NCBI RefSeq assembly: GCF_007860185.1 | Contig: NZ_SJPY01000004.1 | Coordinates: 583,571-647,570, forward strand | Reading direction: 5' to 3' | DNA: 64,000 bases | DNA from: Novipirellula aureliae | Lineage (GTDB): Bacteria > Planctomycetota > Planctomycetia > Pirellulales > Pirellulaceae | In this document: positions 8,633-18,294 of the stretch, piece by piece | Layout of the letters: the number at the start of each line of letters is the position of its first letter | Position numbering within the stretch: the first letter of the stretch is position 1 | Program-made: the position numbers and the translations under genes | Notes under the pieces: generated by a model | Databases searched by the model: none | Told to the model about the DNA's origin: nothing | What the model saw: the letters and a program-made list of their open reading frames with translations, nothing else

Positions 8633-9931
8633 CTAGAAAGTGATAACCGAATCGATTCCGAACGTGGTTTGATGATCTCCATCGTCGAGACCAATCAACT
8701 GGTCGTCATCCCAATCCCAGCGGATTTCGGGACGAACGACAACGTTTGCGATCGGACGATAGTTCAATCCCAAGGTCAACTCGTAGACGTCGCTTTGTTG
8801 CAGCGTGTCATCCGTGTCGTCATCTGGGGTTCCATTGTCATTGTTGAAAACACCTTCTTGATCGTACCATTCGAAACGTCCGCCAACTGCCAAGCGATCG
8901 CTAAGCGTATAGATCAAGTATTGGTTGATACCAAATGTTTTCCGAGAGGTTGCACCCGTGCGATCATCGGAGTCGAGATAGTCGCTTTGGAAGATGTATT
9001 GCAAGTTTTCCGTAAGGGCCAAATCGGCAACGATGGACTGCATGTAGCCCTTCTCGTAAGCATCTTGATTGTTGGCGAAAACGCCTCCGACGGTTGCATA
9101 AGTTACAGTCAAATCGTCCGAGAGTGCGACGGACAATCCACCGAGGAACGCATCGCCGTTGTCTTCGAATCCGCTATCCCAGCCAAGAACGTAGCCACCA
9201 TAAGCGGTGACGTTGTCGTTCACGTTGTACGTAGCCAAAGCACCTGTGTGCGTAAACGGCTCGCTGTTGTACATCGTGTAAGCATGGCTGTAGAAGAAGT
9301 TACCGGTCGCTTGGACAACTTCCCACCCGATGATCGTATAGAAGTGACCTGCCTTAACCGACCAATCGCCGTAACCGACTTCCGCGTACAACTGAGGAAT
9401 CGCGCTTCCGTAATCGGATCCGTTGTCCCATCCGTTGTCCCAGTGGTCATTGTCGATACCAAAGGACTGCGTATCTTGGGCGTCGGTACCATAGATGTAA
9501 TCGATGCGTCCCCCGATATCGAAACCATGTGACGTATCGATTGCTTTTTCCGCGTACAACCAAGCTTGTTGCAGTTGCACCTCGTCAGGCCGGCTATTGA
9601 ACAACGGCAAAGCCTCATTGTGATAGCCAATCGAAGCCCAACCACCAGCACTCCAACCATTGTCGGTCGATCCGAACAATTCTAAAGGATCGCCTAGCGA
9701 TCCACCGCCGAGACAGCCTGCGGGACCGCAGCCACTATCACAACCGCTGTCGCAGCCAAAATCGCATGATGGCTCGACCATTTCGCATCCACAGACAGGT
9801 TCGCCACAATCGCAGTTCGATTGTTCGAAACATCCTACTTGTGAAATGCCGTATGCTTGGTCTGCTGAAGCGACCCCGGCATTCACGCCGCAGGCCAACA
9901 TCGCAACCAGAGCAAGTTTGCTAATTTTCAT
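8633..9931 (-). CDS. Cys-rich BBP2/OmpL-type beta-barrel porin, paralogue 2
   Basis: 432 residues from the ATG at 9931 (GGGGAG upstream; signal peptide MKISKLALVAMLACGVNA). The layout matches paralogue 1: a Cys-rich stretch (CDCGEPVCGCEMVEPSC and repeated GCDSGC), then a barrel with almost identical blocks (AEVGYGDWSVKAGHFYT, NFFYSHAYTMYNSEPF, GYVLGWDSGF) and the terminus IDSVITF. Protein and DNA are nearly identical in the middle of the barrel and diverge in the Cys-rich region and the C-terminal third. An acidic loop (DDDTDD) is unique to this copy. The pair looks like a tandem duplication with possible gene conversion. Confidence 0.8.
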   Translation of the reverse strand: MKISKLALVAMLACGVNAGVASADQAYGISQVGCFEQSNCDCGEPVCGCEMVEPSCDFGCDSGCDSGCGPAGCLGGGSLGDPLELFGSTDNGWSAGGWASIGYHNEALPLFNSRPDEVQLQQAWLYAEKAIDTSHGFDIGGRIDYIYGTDAQDTQSFGIDNDHWDNGWDNGSDYGSAIPQLYAEVGYGDWSVKAGHFYTIIGWEVVQATGNFFYSHAYTMYNSEPFTHTGALATYNVNDNVTAYGGYVLGWDSGFEDNGDAFLGGLSVALSDDLTVTYATVGGVFANNQDAYEKGYMQSIVADLALTENLQYIFQSDYLDSDDRTGATSRKTFGINQYLIYTLSDRLAVGGRFEWYDQEGVFNNDNGTPDDDTDDTLQQSDVYELTLGLNYRPIANVVVRPEIRWDWDDDQLIGLDDGDHQTTFGIDSVITF

Positions 9932-10398
9932 CTTGTGTTCTACTCCCCAAAATCCGTAACGGGTGAAATTTCTTTTTTTTTGGCAATTGCCGCGTGATCT
10001 CCCACAACGATGGCTCGCTATTAGGACTCGCGAGATAACCATCTCCCGCTCTAGGTCGCTCGAGGCCGAACTTCCGCCTGACTACCTCTTTTGATCGAGG
10101 TTCACGTCAAGTTGACAATCGACTTCCCAGCACCACGCTAAGTCTTCGTAATTTGATATCGGATTGTTATTTGGTTGTTATTGCCATTTAATTCCGAAAA
10201 TTCGCACTAAGCCAATCGAGGGGTGAAACAAACGCTTACTGGCAAAAATGTACACCCTAGGCAAAGAATGACGATTAGAAAAAATGTGGCGAGTCTCGCC
10301 TATCGATCGTTCATGGAGTTCATTTCGAAGGAATGAATCGCTATAACATTGGCTCTCTCATTATTTGTCTACCTCTCGATCCGATAAGTGAACCCGCG
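9932..10398. other. Intergenic region between divergent porin 2 and ftsY
   Basis: About 470 nt with a poly-T tract near 9970 and AT-rich sequence near 10155-10200. It should hold divergent promoters, but I see no clear promoter pair, riboswitch or gene. Confidence 0.5.
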
Positions 10399-11355
10399 AT
10401 GGCTTTTTGGCGATCCAAGAAAACAGAATCCACCGAGCCGGCCGGCGTCATTGCCAAAATGGTCTCAGGACTTCAAAAAACACGTCGTACGCTCAATACC
10501 GACATCCGTGATTTGTTCAAAAGTCAAGGTCGGCTCGTCGATGATGAGCTTCTTGACGAGTTGTTTTCTAAGTTGATTCGAACGGATATGGGCACGGGCC
10601 CCGCCGAGATCATTCGCGACGACGTTGCCCGCCGATTGCGCGGCCGAGTCGTGCAATTGGAAGAGGTGCTCGAAACGATCACCGAGCAAACGCGATCCAT
10701 GCTAGCGCAAGAGTCGACGGGTTTGCGGTTCGCCGATTCGCCGCCAACGGTCATTCTTGTTGTCGGAGTCAATGGTAGTGGCAAAACGACCTCGATCGGA
10801 AAACTGGCCTACCATCTTCATTCAACCGGCAAGAAAGTGGTCTTGGGGGCTGGCGATACGTTCCGAGCCGCAGCGGTAGAACAACTCACCATTTGGGCCG
10901 GCCGGATCGGCTGCGACATCGTGAAAGGAAATGAGGGAGCTGATCCCGCATCGGTAGCCTATCAAACGGTTGAACGGGGCGTACAAACGGGTGCCGATGT
11001 GGTCATCATCGATACCGCTGGGCGTTTGCAAACACAAACCAACTTGATGCAACAACTCGACAAAATTCGCCGCGTCGTCGACAAAAAGATCGAAGGAGCA
11101 CCGCACGAAGTCTTGCTCGTACTCGATGCAACCTCGGGCCAAAACGCGATCAGCCAAGCGAAAGGGTTTAGCGAAGCCGCTGGTTGCACCGGAATCATTT
11201 TGGCCAAACTCGATGGGTCCGCTAAGGGAGGCGTGATCTTGCCAATCCGTGAGCAGTTCGATTTGCCAGTGAAATTTGTGGGGCTTGGTGAAAGAGTCGA
11301 GGACATCGCCTCCTTTGACGCCGACTCCTTCGCCTCTGCCCTTTTCGCCGAGTGA
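10399..11355 (+). CDS. ftsY: Signal recognition particle receptor FtsY
   Basis: 318 residues from the ATG at 10399 (MAFWRSKK); an upstream in-frame ATG would add 22 unrelated residues. FtsY is the membrane-associated SRP GTPase that docks ribosomes to the Sec translocon. Seen: a helical N domain (about 20-95), then the G domain with G1 GVNGSGKTTSIGKLAYH, the DTFRAAAVEQL insertion motif, DTAGRLQTQTNLM, LDATSGQNAI and LAKLDGSAKGG. The acidic A domain common in proteobacteria is missing, which is normal for short FtsY forms. Confidence 0.96.
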   Translation: MAFWRSKKTESTEPAGVIAKMVSGLQKTRRTLNTDIRDLFKSQGRLVDDELLDELFSKLIRTDMGTGPAEIIRDDVARRLRGRVVQLEEVLETITEQTRSMLAQESTGLRFADSPPTVILVVGVNGSGKTTSIGKLAYHLHSTGKKVVLGAGDTFRAAAVEQLTIWAGRIGCDIVKGNEGADPASVAYQTVERGVQTGADVVIIDTAGRLQTQTNLMQQLDKIRRVVDKKIEGAPHEVLLVLDATSGQNAISQAKGFSEAAGCTGIILAKLDGSAKGGVILPIREQFDLPVKFVGLGERVEDIASFDADSFASALFAE

Positions 11356-11866
11356 ACGACTCTCGGATACCGCTTGACCAACTGTCCGATTGAAAAACAA
11401 AAAACGCTTGCAGCAGTCATCCCGGTGTTTCACATTCGCATTGCGGCAACGGTGCCGCAATGTCGCTCAGCTCCACGAGCTGATTGCGTCCATCGATTGG
11501 CTCAGACCCACTGTCAATCCCAGGCGGCCGATGTTTTCCGCTCGGAGAGCAGAGCAAAGCAGAGCGTCAATCGCCGCGAAAGAACACAGGTCGCAGCGAT
11601 AAAGGATGCCGGGTCTCTCGTTGGCCGACTCAACCTGCAAGCGATCTAGCTCCGGCAAAAAGCGTGTTTCACGACTCCACCATCCCACCAAATCCCAATC
11701 GCTCTCCTTGCCCTTGGGACTCTCAAGGCTAGATTTCTTTGTGTCACGCAGAACTTGCTGTTCCGCGTGATCCTTTTCCAAGATGGAAGAAGCGTTATCG
11801 CCAAAGGACTTAGGCGACGATTACGACGGAGTTTCCAAATAGGTTTAGGATAAGGATAGAAGTCCC
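11356..11866. other. Gene-free stretch with one strong stem-loop
   Basis: A perfect 10-bp stem (CATTGCGGCA with TGCCGCAATG, ACGG loop) sits at 11439-11462, about 85 nt after ftsY. It has no T-run, so it may be a Rho-associated or processing hairpin rather than a classical terminator. Short open frames here show no family features. Confidence 0.5.
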
Positions 11867-12901
11867 ATGCGATCCCCCATTCTGTTTACGGTCTTGACGC
11901 TTGCTTGCTCGGCTCCTTTTTCCATGTCAGCCCGTGCGGCAAACCAAGACAATGCACCTGAGATCTTTTTTGACCTACCACTCGTAACCGCCGGTTCAGC
12001 GTTGGACACAAGCACGTGCGATCAATTGATCGATGTTGAACTTCGCCTGTCGTCAATGATCGTCGCGCCGAAACCTCAGCGGATTGACCAGTGGATTGTT
12101 CGTTGCCAACCTCGGCAAGATGGAATTCAAATCGCGGACTATTCACCTCGTACGGAAGTAGCCAGCCGTATTCAAGGTCCGATACAAGTGAAAACGACCG
12201 ATGAGAAAACGGAATCGTTTGGACTCTCGATCAACGGGACCTATGGCGATCTGGCTAAAGGCAATGCCGGAACCGATCGCGGTAGCAAGCAAGCCGAATG
12301 TCTCCAGTACGATCGGATAGCCCCGGTTCACGCCGTCACCGCTTCGGGCACGATCAATCGAGGACGCGGGGTCTATTTCAAATTGAAGTGGACGGAACAA
12401 CAAGTTTTGGAAGGCGAAAAAGTGTTCCACTTGACCTTGAACGTCCCCGCCACTTGGCGTAGCGGACTGGTCGACGTTTCGGTGATTGCCCAAAGCGAAA
12501 AAAAATCGTTCGGCGGTTGGGATCGCGACGTCGTGACACTCGGACGAGCCAATTTTGTTGTTGCCGTCTACCGCGCCGGTGATTCCGAAGCGATGGCCGC
12601 TGCTAAAAACTTGGCAGACGCTGAAGACACTCTTCGCCGAACCGTCGCGGCCCATCGACACAGCCAAAACCCTATCACCGGATTAGTCCGAAACGTGACT
12701 GAATTGTTTGAGTCGAAACGTCCGATTGATTCGCAGCAGATACTCGAACAGTTGCTCGTTGAAGGAGCGAGTCCGCACGTTGACAAACAACTTCTCGAAC
12801 TTCCTGTTCAAACACGCGTCGTTGCGCTCGACTACTGTGATGCACGTGAAGCCTTTGTTCGACTTAACCAACCCGAAGAGTCATTGGTGGTTTGTCACTA
12901 G
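11867..12901 (+). CDS. Secreted protein of unknown function
   Basis: 344 residues; the ATG is preceded by AAGGATAG. An export signal (ILFTVLTLACSAPFSMSARA) is followed by a mature domain that I do not recognise. The middle (about 160-235) has a beta-rich look (RGVYFKLKWTEQQVLEG, HLTLNVPATWRSGLVDVSV), perhaps an Ig-like or membrane-associated fold. The C-terminal ~100 residues are helical. It ends almost exactly where a short tandem repeat begins, with the UbiA-type gene converging on the other side. Confidence 0.65.
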   Translation: MRSPILFTVLTLACSAPFSMSARAANQDNAPEIFFDLPLVTAGSALDTSTCDQLIDVELRLSSMIVAPKPQRIDQWIVRCQPRQDGIQIADYSPRTEVASRIQGPIQVKTTDEKTESFGLSINGTYGDLAKGNAGTDRGSKQAECLQYDRIAPVHAVTASGTINRGRGVYFKLKWTEQQVLEGEKVFHLTLNVPATWRSGLVDVSVIAQSEKKSFGGWDRDVVTLGRANFVVAVYRAGDSEAMAAAKNLADAEDTLRRTVAAHRHSQNPITGLVRNVTELFESKRPIDSQQILEQLLVEGASPHVDKQLLELPVQTRVVALDYCDAREAFVRLNQPEESLVVCH

Positions 12902-12902
12902 T

Positions 12903-12931
12903 CATGTCATATCATGTCATATCATGTCATG
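12903..12931. repeat. Short tandem repeat, TCATGTCATA x3
   Basis: Nearly three 10-nt units (CATGTCATAT) lie between two converging genes. They start 2 nt after the stop of the plus-strand gene, and the minus-strand stop (TGA, 12922-12924) falls inside the repeat. Confidence 0.8.
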
Positions 12932-13956
12932 CGGAGTTTTGCGCTAAGAAGGAAGGCGGGGACAATCAATGTAAAGATTGCAAGTCCCCAAATCGGGCCT
13001 GCAGCTAGCATGGCAATGGCTGCTGAAAATGGGATGATGGTCAGAATGCCGCTGCGAATCATCATCTGGATTCTCTCAGGCGTTGGTCTGCGAAGACAGC
13101 GATAAGCACGTAAAACGATCGGATAGACAATCATTCCAATTAAGAATGGGAAATGCCGAGATGCTGATAGATACCAAGTCTTTTGAATGTCGGGCAGAGC
13201 GGTTCTCGGAGCAAACGCTAACACGCCTGCGCCAATCACCATCACCACCAATCCCACTTTCAAATTCGGCGATTGCTCCGCTGCGATATTCGGGCTAGTC
13301 GCTTCGTCACGAGCCATCAAGGTGATTCCCATGATGTAGAGTCCTAAACCTAACGCAATCGCAATGATATACTGATCACGAAATGGTTCGCCCGACATGT
13401 GCGGTAAGATCAATACGGGCGCAGTACCTAGTAGAAAACTTAGCATCCGGCAAAAACCCATTGTCGACGGTGCCAGCGGTGTATTCTTTAGCGGCCCGTT
13501 GTATGCATAGACCGCTGCGGCCAATACAACACTCAAAATCGCAGGCAGCCAAGTCGTTGGATGCGTTTGATTCGGCAACATCCCGCTGAGTGTCCCCAGC
13601 AGGATACCGATCGCCAGGAGCGCCCAACCGATCCATCGAGCTCGGATAGAGCAGATATTGCCTGCTGGTAAAGGACGATTCGGACGTTCGACTCGATCGA
13701 TTTCCAAATCGAAAACATCATTGAGAATCATTCCCGCCCAATAGAATGCCACACCCGCGAGCACGACCAATAGCCACGCCAGCAATGGCTCAGGACCTTG
13801 CGAGACCAGCAAAAAGCCGGCACTGACATCCGCGACGACAGTGAAAACATTAGGCAAGCGAACGAGTTGAGCCCAATAAAAAAAAGGCCCATGTTTTCTT
13901 TGATCGTCGTTCAAATCGAGATTCCTGTTGGCGTCGTAGACGAGTCTCGCGGTCAA
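12922..13956 (-). CDS. UbiA-family prenyltransferase
   Basis: 344 residues and about nine predicted membrane helices. UbiA enzymes transfer a prenyl chain from an isoprenyl diphosphate to an aromatic or other lipophilic acceptor in the membrane. The first Asp-rich motif is intact (NDVFDLEIDRVERPNRPLPAG). The second is degenerate (GITLMARDEAT), as in EboC-like and other non-quinone members, so the acceptor cannot be named. No quinone-pathway gene is adjacent. The start is uncertain: TTG at 13956 or a TTG 42 nt inside. Confidence 0.8.
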   Translation of the reverse strand: MTARLVYDANRNLDLNDDQRKHGPFFYWAQLVRLPNVFTVVADVSAGFLLVSQGPEPLLAWLLVVLAGVAFYWAGMILNDVFDLEIDRVERPNRPLPAGNICSIRARWIGWALLAIGILLGTLSGMLPNQTHPTTWLPAILSVVLAAAVYAYNGPLKNTPLAPSTMGFCRMLSFLLGTAPVLILPHMSGEPFRDQYIIAIALGLGLYIMGITLMARDEATSPNIAAEQSPNLKVGLVVMVIGAGVLAFAPRTALPDIQKTWYLSASRHFPFLIGMIVYPIVLRAYRCLRRPTPERIQMMIRSGILTIIPFSAAIAMLAAGPIWGLAIFTLIVPAFLLSAKLRMT

Positions 13957-13968
13957 TGCCGCTTCAAT

Positions 13969-14024
13969 GTAGTGGATCTTGTCAAAGATCCTGAGCGACG
14001 GGGATCTTTAACAAGATCCACTAC
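13969..14024. repeat. Dispersed ~56-bp imperfect palindrome, copy 2
   Basis: GTAGTGGATCTTGTCAAAG plus ATCC, a ~10-nt loop, then GGATCTTTAACAAGATCC plus ACTAC. It is a nearly perfect hairpin with no T-run, 13 nt upstream of the UbiA-type gene and 58 nt past the stop of the solute-binding gene. Confidence 0.9.
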
Positions 14025-14081
14025 CGCCCCCATGAAAATTGGGCTGCGGCGGAATACCACGACATCTTAGCAAAAAGAACA

Positions 14082-15428
14082 CTAAGCCCGTAGTCCCTGA
14101 CTCCTTCGCCAAGCGGTTTTCTGTTTCTCCTTGCCGATTCGGTCCGTGATCGCTTGCCATCTTTCAGCCACGACGGTTAGAGCTTGTTCCGGCGATGCAT
14201 CGCCGGCGATACAGGCCACAACCTGCTGATCAAGTACCGAATAGTACTCATCCGCTGCAAATAACTGTAACGATGCCGCCGTGACCGGCGTGCGAAGCTG
14301 TGTCTCCAACCATTGTTCGTAGGGCGTTCCGGTCTGTGTTTCGACAACCAGCAGGGAAGCGTTCTCCGAACGGACCGGGGTGAAACGGTCGATTTCGCGA
14401 CGGATCAATTGGCTCCCTTCGCCACCCGACATCCAATTCATCAACCGTTTGGAAGCACTGGTTTGCCGACAATGGCTCGATATCGATGCGATTGGCGAAA
14501 AGGGATCGAGCAGCATCTGCTTCCGTTTGGGGTCGCATGGCAAATCGCCAAAGGCGACCTCTCGTGTTGCTTGAGGCTCTTCATTCCAAGCCCCCCCCAC
14601 GCCACCTGGAAATCCAATTCCGGCTAAGATTTCGCCACTCTGTAAAGCGTTCCAGACTTCGACTGGGGACATGCTGATAGAGTTGTAGCGGCTAGCCGTT
14701 TGCTGCATTTGCCTCAACACATCCACATAGGGTTCGGAATCCACCAGCGGCGTAAAGTCATCTCTTGTGAACAACCAGCCCTGATCGATCGAGGCGATGG
14801 CACGCCACAAAAACATCGCACCTGCCCAACCAACCGCAAGAGGTTCTGCAGCCTTTCCCGCCAATTCTTTCGCGACCCAGTCGTCGTAATCCCCCCAGGA
14901 TCCAAGTGTCGGAATCGAACGCGAACTTAACAGGGCTGGCAACGAGGCACCGAGCGGTAGAGCAACGTAGGCGCCTCCAAAACGCGCCGCTCCATTTCGA
15001 GGTGCCGAAAAAAACGAACCGTATTCTTCTTGCATCTGCTCAAATGTACGATCGTCGATTGGAACGATCGCTTCGGTTTCGATCAACTCAGCAACCGCCA
15101 TCATCGGATAAATGATGAGGTCGCATGACAACGCGGCCTCCCGCAGCGTGACGATCCACGGTCGGTCATCGACACGGTCCGCCGAAATGGTCTTGATTTC
15201 CAGTGGCTGCTCATCGATAGACATCCATGCACGGCGAATCGTCTCCGCATCGTCGTCGGAACCGACAAGTACCAACTGAATTGGAACGTCGCTCCGAGAC
15301 TCGCTAACCTCGTCGATTGGATCGGGTTGATCTTTACATCCAACGATCGTCGTTGCAGCACCGATACACGCGTAGGAAAGAAGATCTCGTCGATTGATCG
15401 GATGAGAGATTCGAGGGTTGGCCGCCAT
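14082..15428 (-). CDS. Extracellular solute-binding lipoprotein (Tat-like signal)
   Basis: 448 residues from the ATG at 15428. The N-terminus has a twin-Arg (INRRDLLSYACIGA) and a lipobox-like IVGC, so it is probably a Tat-exported lipoprotein. The fold looks like a family 1 ABC solute-binding protein: VPIQLVLVGSDDDAETIRRAW at the mature N-terminus, YVALPLGASLPAL, a GGVGGAW loop and a helical C-terminal half. No permease or ATPase gene is adjacent, so the ligand is unknown. A GTG at 15545 would extend it by 39 residues into the upstream gene's end; the ATG fits the signal peptide better. It follows the anti-sigma-like gene on the same strand. Confidence 0.75.
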   Translation of the reverse strand: MAANPRISHPINRRDLLSYACIGAATTIVGCKDQPDPIDEVSESRSDVPIQLVLVGSDDDAETIRRAWMSIDEQPLEIKTISADRVDDRPWIVTLREAALSCDLIIYPMMAVAELIETEAIVPIDDRTFEQMQEEYGSFFSAPRNGAARFGGAYVALPLGASLPALLSSRSIPTLGSWGDYDDWVAKELAGKAAEPLAVGWAGAMFLWRAIASIDQGWLFTRDDFTPLVDSEPYVDVLRQMQQTASRYNSISMSPVEVWNALQSGEILAGIGFPGGVGGAWNEEPQATREVAFGDLPCDPKRKQMLLDPFSPIASISSHCRQTSASKRLMNWMSGGEGSQLIRREIDRFTPVRSENASLLVVETQTGTPYEQWLETQLRTPVTAASLQLFAADEYYSVLDQQVVACIAGDASPEQALTVVAERWQAITDRIGKEKQKTAWRRSQGLRA

Positions 15429-15519
15429 TCGCAGTCTTTCTAATTCTTTGTCGAAAGGATTCACAGTATTAGAGCCTATACGTCTGTGATGAGAAATCAG
15501 TTCGCAGGTGTCTGCCGGC

Positions 15520-18048
15520 TTAAGGAGTCTGCCATCGGATGTCACCTTTTCGTTGGCGAGCTTCCCATTTTTTGATCGCCTGCGATCTTCTCAGGGCGCT
15601 GTCCTGCTCGGGACGATACCCCAACGTTGCTCCACTACTGATCCGTTTCAAATTTTCGAGTGCTAACGCTCGGACAGCCATTGATGGTGAATCGAGATAA
15701 CCAATTAGCTCCACATCCCCCCCCTCGGCTAACTGTTTCTGAGAATAGCCAACGAGTAATTTGAAGAGGACCGGTGCATTTGCGGAATCCATACGCTGCA
15801 TCGAGTCATTCACTACTTTCGCTGTCTCGACATCACGATCGATCGCACCCACCAAGGCGGTGTAATGATCGATCCAGTATTGGCGTTGTTCGGCATTGTT
15901 GAGGATTCCATCACTGCCGAAATAGACATCAGGTTTTCGGATCGAAAGCAACGTACGAGCTGCCAGGGCACCGACCTCGGCGCGACGAAACATCGTCGCT
16001 TCACGCAGCGACAAGTCGACCGCTTGGTCTTCGATCATTAAACTGACCAACGCTTCTCGCGCCGACGCTTCCAGGGAATGATCGTTCGCCGAGACGGGTT
16101 GAGTCCAATCAGGAGCCGAATCGACCTGCGACAACTCGCCCTCACTGTCGCCACGCTTGATCCATCGCTCGCCCACCTTCAAGGTTACGGCCTCAGGCTT
16201 GGCGAGATTGCCATCCACCGTTAAGATGTCGCTTGATGGCTGGCTTGTTGATGTCAAATCATCTGCCGTTAGCGTCAACGTCCCGTGAGGCACCAAGACT
16301 CCAATTGAAAAAATATGGTTGTCTGTGTTCTGCGGATCAAAACCCGGTTGCCGGAAATGAGTAACGCTGAAAGCAGCCAGCGTTTCAATCGTCGGAAAAT
16401 CCAGCTTCAACTTTGAGTCAGGAAGGACGAGCTCCGCGTCGGCTCCTTTCTTCGTCGCTTCCAACAACATTCGACCTTGCTCGACATGAATAACTGGATC
16501 GCCGCCTGCGACCGCTTCCCAGCGTACACGGGCTGGCCCGATGAGTGTCACGGCAATGTTATCAATCGTATCAAGTCGAACTCGAAAAGTCGGTGCGCAA
16601 ACAACCGTTTGATTGATGAGTATCGAGGTGTCGCGGTCGACTCGCACCGCCGTTCCGTCCTCATCGATTAAAAACAAGAGCCCTGGATCACCCGTGATTT
16701 TGGCGACCGCGTCCGCATCGGAAATCCCTGCTTCACGATCCGTTGATTCCGTCTCGACCGGCTCGGTGATATCCACCTCCGGCGAGATTCCATCGCTTTC
16801 GCCTTCGCTTTCGCCTTCGCCTTCGCCTTCGCTTTCGCTTTCGCCTGATTCGGCTGATTCGGCTGATTCGGCTGGCGATTCTGTCATCGGCTGAGTATCG
16901 CTGCCAGTCGCCTCCTCCTCCACTCCTGAATCCGATGGTCTTCCATTTTCAACAACAATCGGATCCTGTTCGATGGGTTTCAGATCGCGCTCGGACATGC
17001 CTTGACTATCCACAGCTGTCTCGGTCGTGACTTCCATTGATGGAGATTGATTCGGATCGCCCAACACGGGTTCTGGTTGCGTTGCTGGATCGGGTTTCGT
17101 GCCATCCAGAATTTGAGGTGAAACCGTGTTGCTCTCCGATTTCTCGGGCGACGTTTGCGAGTTGGGCTCCCCAACCGTTCGTTCTTGCACCGAAGGAGAG
17201 GTTGGAGCCGGCTTGATCGGCTGGCTAGCAATCTCGGTGTTTTCACCTGCCGTATCGGTCGCAGCAATCTTGTCTCGATCGAGAAAAGTACCAAACACTT
17301 GCACCAGGGCGAACAAAAGTGCGGCAGCCAACGCCAAACCCACCAACCACGGTGCAATGCGACTCGTTCGGATGGAACCACCGTAAAGTTGAGCAGCCTC
17401 GATCGCCGACTGCGGACGTGCCCCGCGAGCCAAGCGGACGCGTGCTTCAGCGGCCTCATCCAATTGGCGAATGCGTGTCGGAGCATCTGAAACGCCTGAA
17501 TCGTCAGGCCCAACGGGATCGATCGGTTCGGCCGCCGATGTTGGTTGCGAACCGATGCCAAGATCATCCACACCTGAAACATCGTTCAGGTTGGTATCAC
17601 CCAGCTCCGTTGCGGGCACTGAAATCGATGCAAAACTGCCAGCCGTCGCAACATCAGCGATATCTCGATCGGGCAGTTCGTAGATTCGCTTACGCAGTTC
17701 AGGACTTACCGCTGCCGATTTCCCTAGCACCATCGTCAATATTTGATGACATGCTGCGGCTTCGGCCAGCTGCATATCCGATTCCAAACACGCTCTTTCG
17801 ATCTCCGAAACCTGCTCGGCAGGCAAAGTGCTGTCGAGAAACTCGCTGATCACGTTCGCCTCTTCGAGCGGACTGACCGCATCGGGTGACGGAGCGGCTA
17901 AATCACTGCTCCCCAAATTGTGCCGGATTCGATTCACCAATTGGGCCGCGAAACTGCTCTCGGCAACTTTGTTCCGCAGCGACTCGGCATCCGCCGGGTC
18001 GAGTGTGTTGTCTAAATAGGCTAGCAACGTTCGTAGGGTTAGTCGCAT
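15520..18048 (-). CDS. Anti-sigma-like membrane protein with FecR-like domain
   Basis: 842 residues. The N-terminus (MRLTLRTLLAYLDNTLDPAD, then a second similar helix block at about 60-115) resembles the planctomycete anti-sigma-type cytoplasmic domain, without an obvious zinc motif. One membrane helix follows near residue 235 (PWLVGLALAAALLFALVQVF). Then comes a long Ser/Glu/Thr-rich periplasmic linker, including ESESEGEGEGESEGES encoded by a run of 6-nt repeats (16797-16850). After that is a FecR-like beta domain (RVRLDTIDNIAVTLIGPARV) and a helical C-terminus. It probably senses a periplasmic state and binds a sigma factor; the partner is not in the immediate vicinity. Confidence 0.65.
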   Translation of the reverse strand: MRLTLRTLLAYLDNTLDPADAESLRNKVAESSFAAQLVNRIRHNLGSSDLAAPSPDAVSPLEEANVISEFLDSTLPAEQVSEIERACLESDMQLAEAAACHQILTMVLGKSAAVSPELRKRIYELPDRDIADVATAGSFASISVPATELGDTNLNDVSGVDDLGIGSQPTSAAEPIDPVGPDDSGVSDAPTRIRQLDEAAEARVRLARGARPQSAIEAAQLYGGSIRTSRIAPWLVGLALAAALLFALVQVFGTFLDRDKIAATDTAGENTEIASQPIKPAPTSPSVQERTVGEPNSQTSPEKSESNTVSPQILDGTKPDPATQPEPVLGDPNQSPSMEVTTETAVDSQGMSERDLKPIEQDPIVVENGRPSDSGVEEEATGSDTQPMTESPAESAESAESGESESEGEGEGESEGESDGISPEVDITEPVETESTDREAGISDADAVAKITGDPGLLFLIDEDGTAVRVDRDTSILINQTVVCAPTFRVRLDTIDNIAVTLIGPARVRWEAVAGGDPVIHVEQGRMLLEATKKGADAELVLPDSKLKLDFPTIETLAAFSVTHFRQPGFDPQNTDNHIFSIGVLVPHGTLTLTADDLTSTSQPSSDILTVDGNLAKPEAVTLKVGERWIKRGDSEGELSQVDSAPDWTQPVSANDHSLEASAREALVSLMIEDQAVDLSLREATMFRRAEVGALAARTLLSIRKPDVYFGSDGILNNAEQRQYWIDHYTALVGAIDRDVETAKVVNDSMQRMDSANAPVLFKLLVGYSQKQLAEGGDVELIGYLDSPSMAVRALALENLKRISSGATLGYRPEQDSALRRSQAIKKWEARQRKGDIRWQTP

Positions 18049-18294
18049 GATCGAGATTTTTCTGATTTCAAAAGTAGGACTTGTTTCGGTTTACACCCTA
18101 TTGGTGACACACCGCGTCCAAACCCGTACAAAAAAAATGAAAAATAATCCCGTTTGTGTAGCGAGGCAGGCGGGATCGTGGGAGCGGACTTTCCTGCCAA
18201 CATTTACCAAGACATGCCATTTTTTTCTCTGATTGAGAGCGTTCTTGGCTGATTTTTTCGCGTTCTAGGTTATAAATAGCTAGACAGGAACGCC

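Noticed and set aside
11467..11781. Possible small genes between ftsY and the secreted protein
   Set aside because: Overlapping frames on both strands, no ribosome site, no recognisable features.
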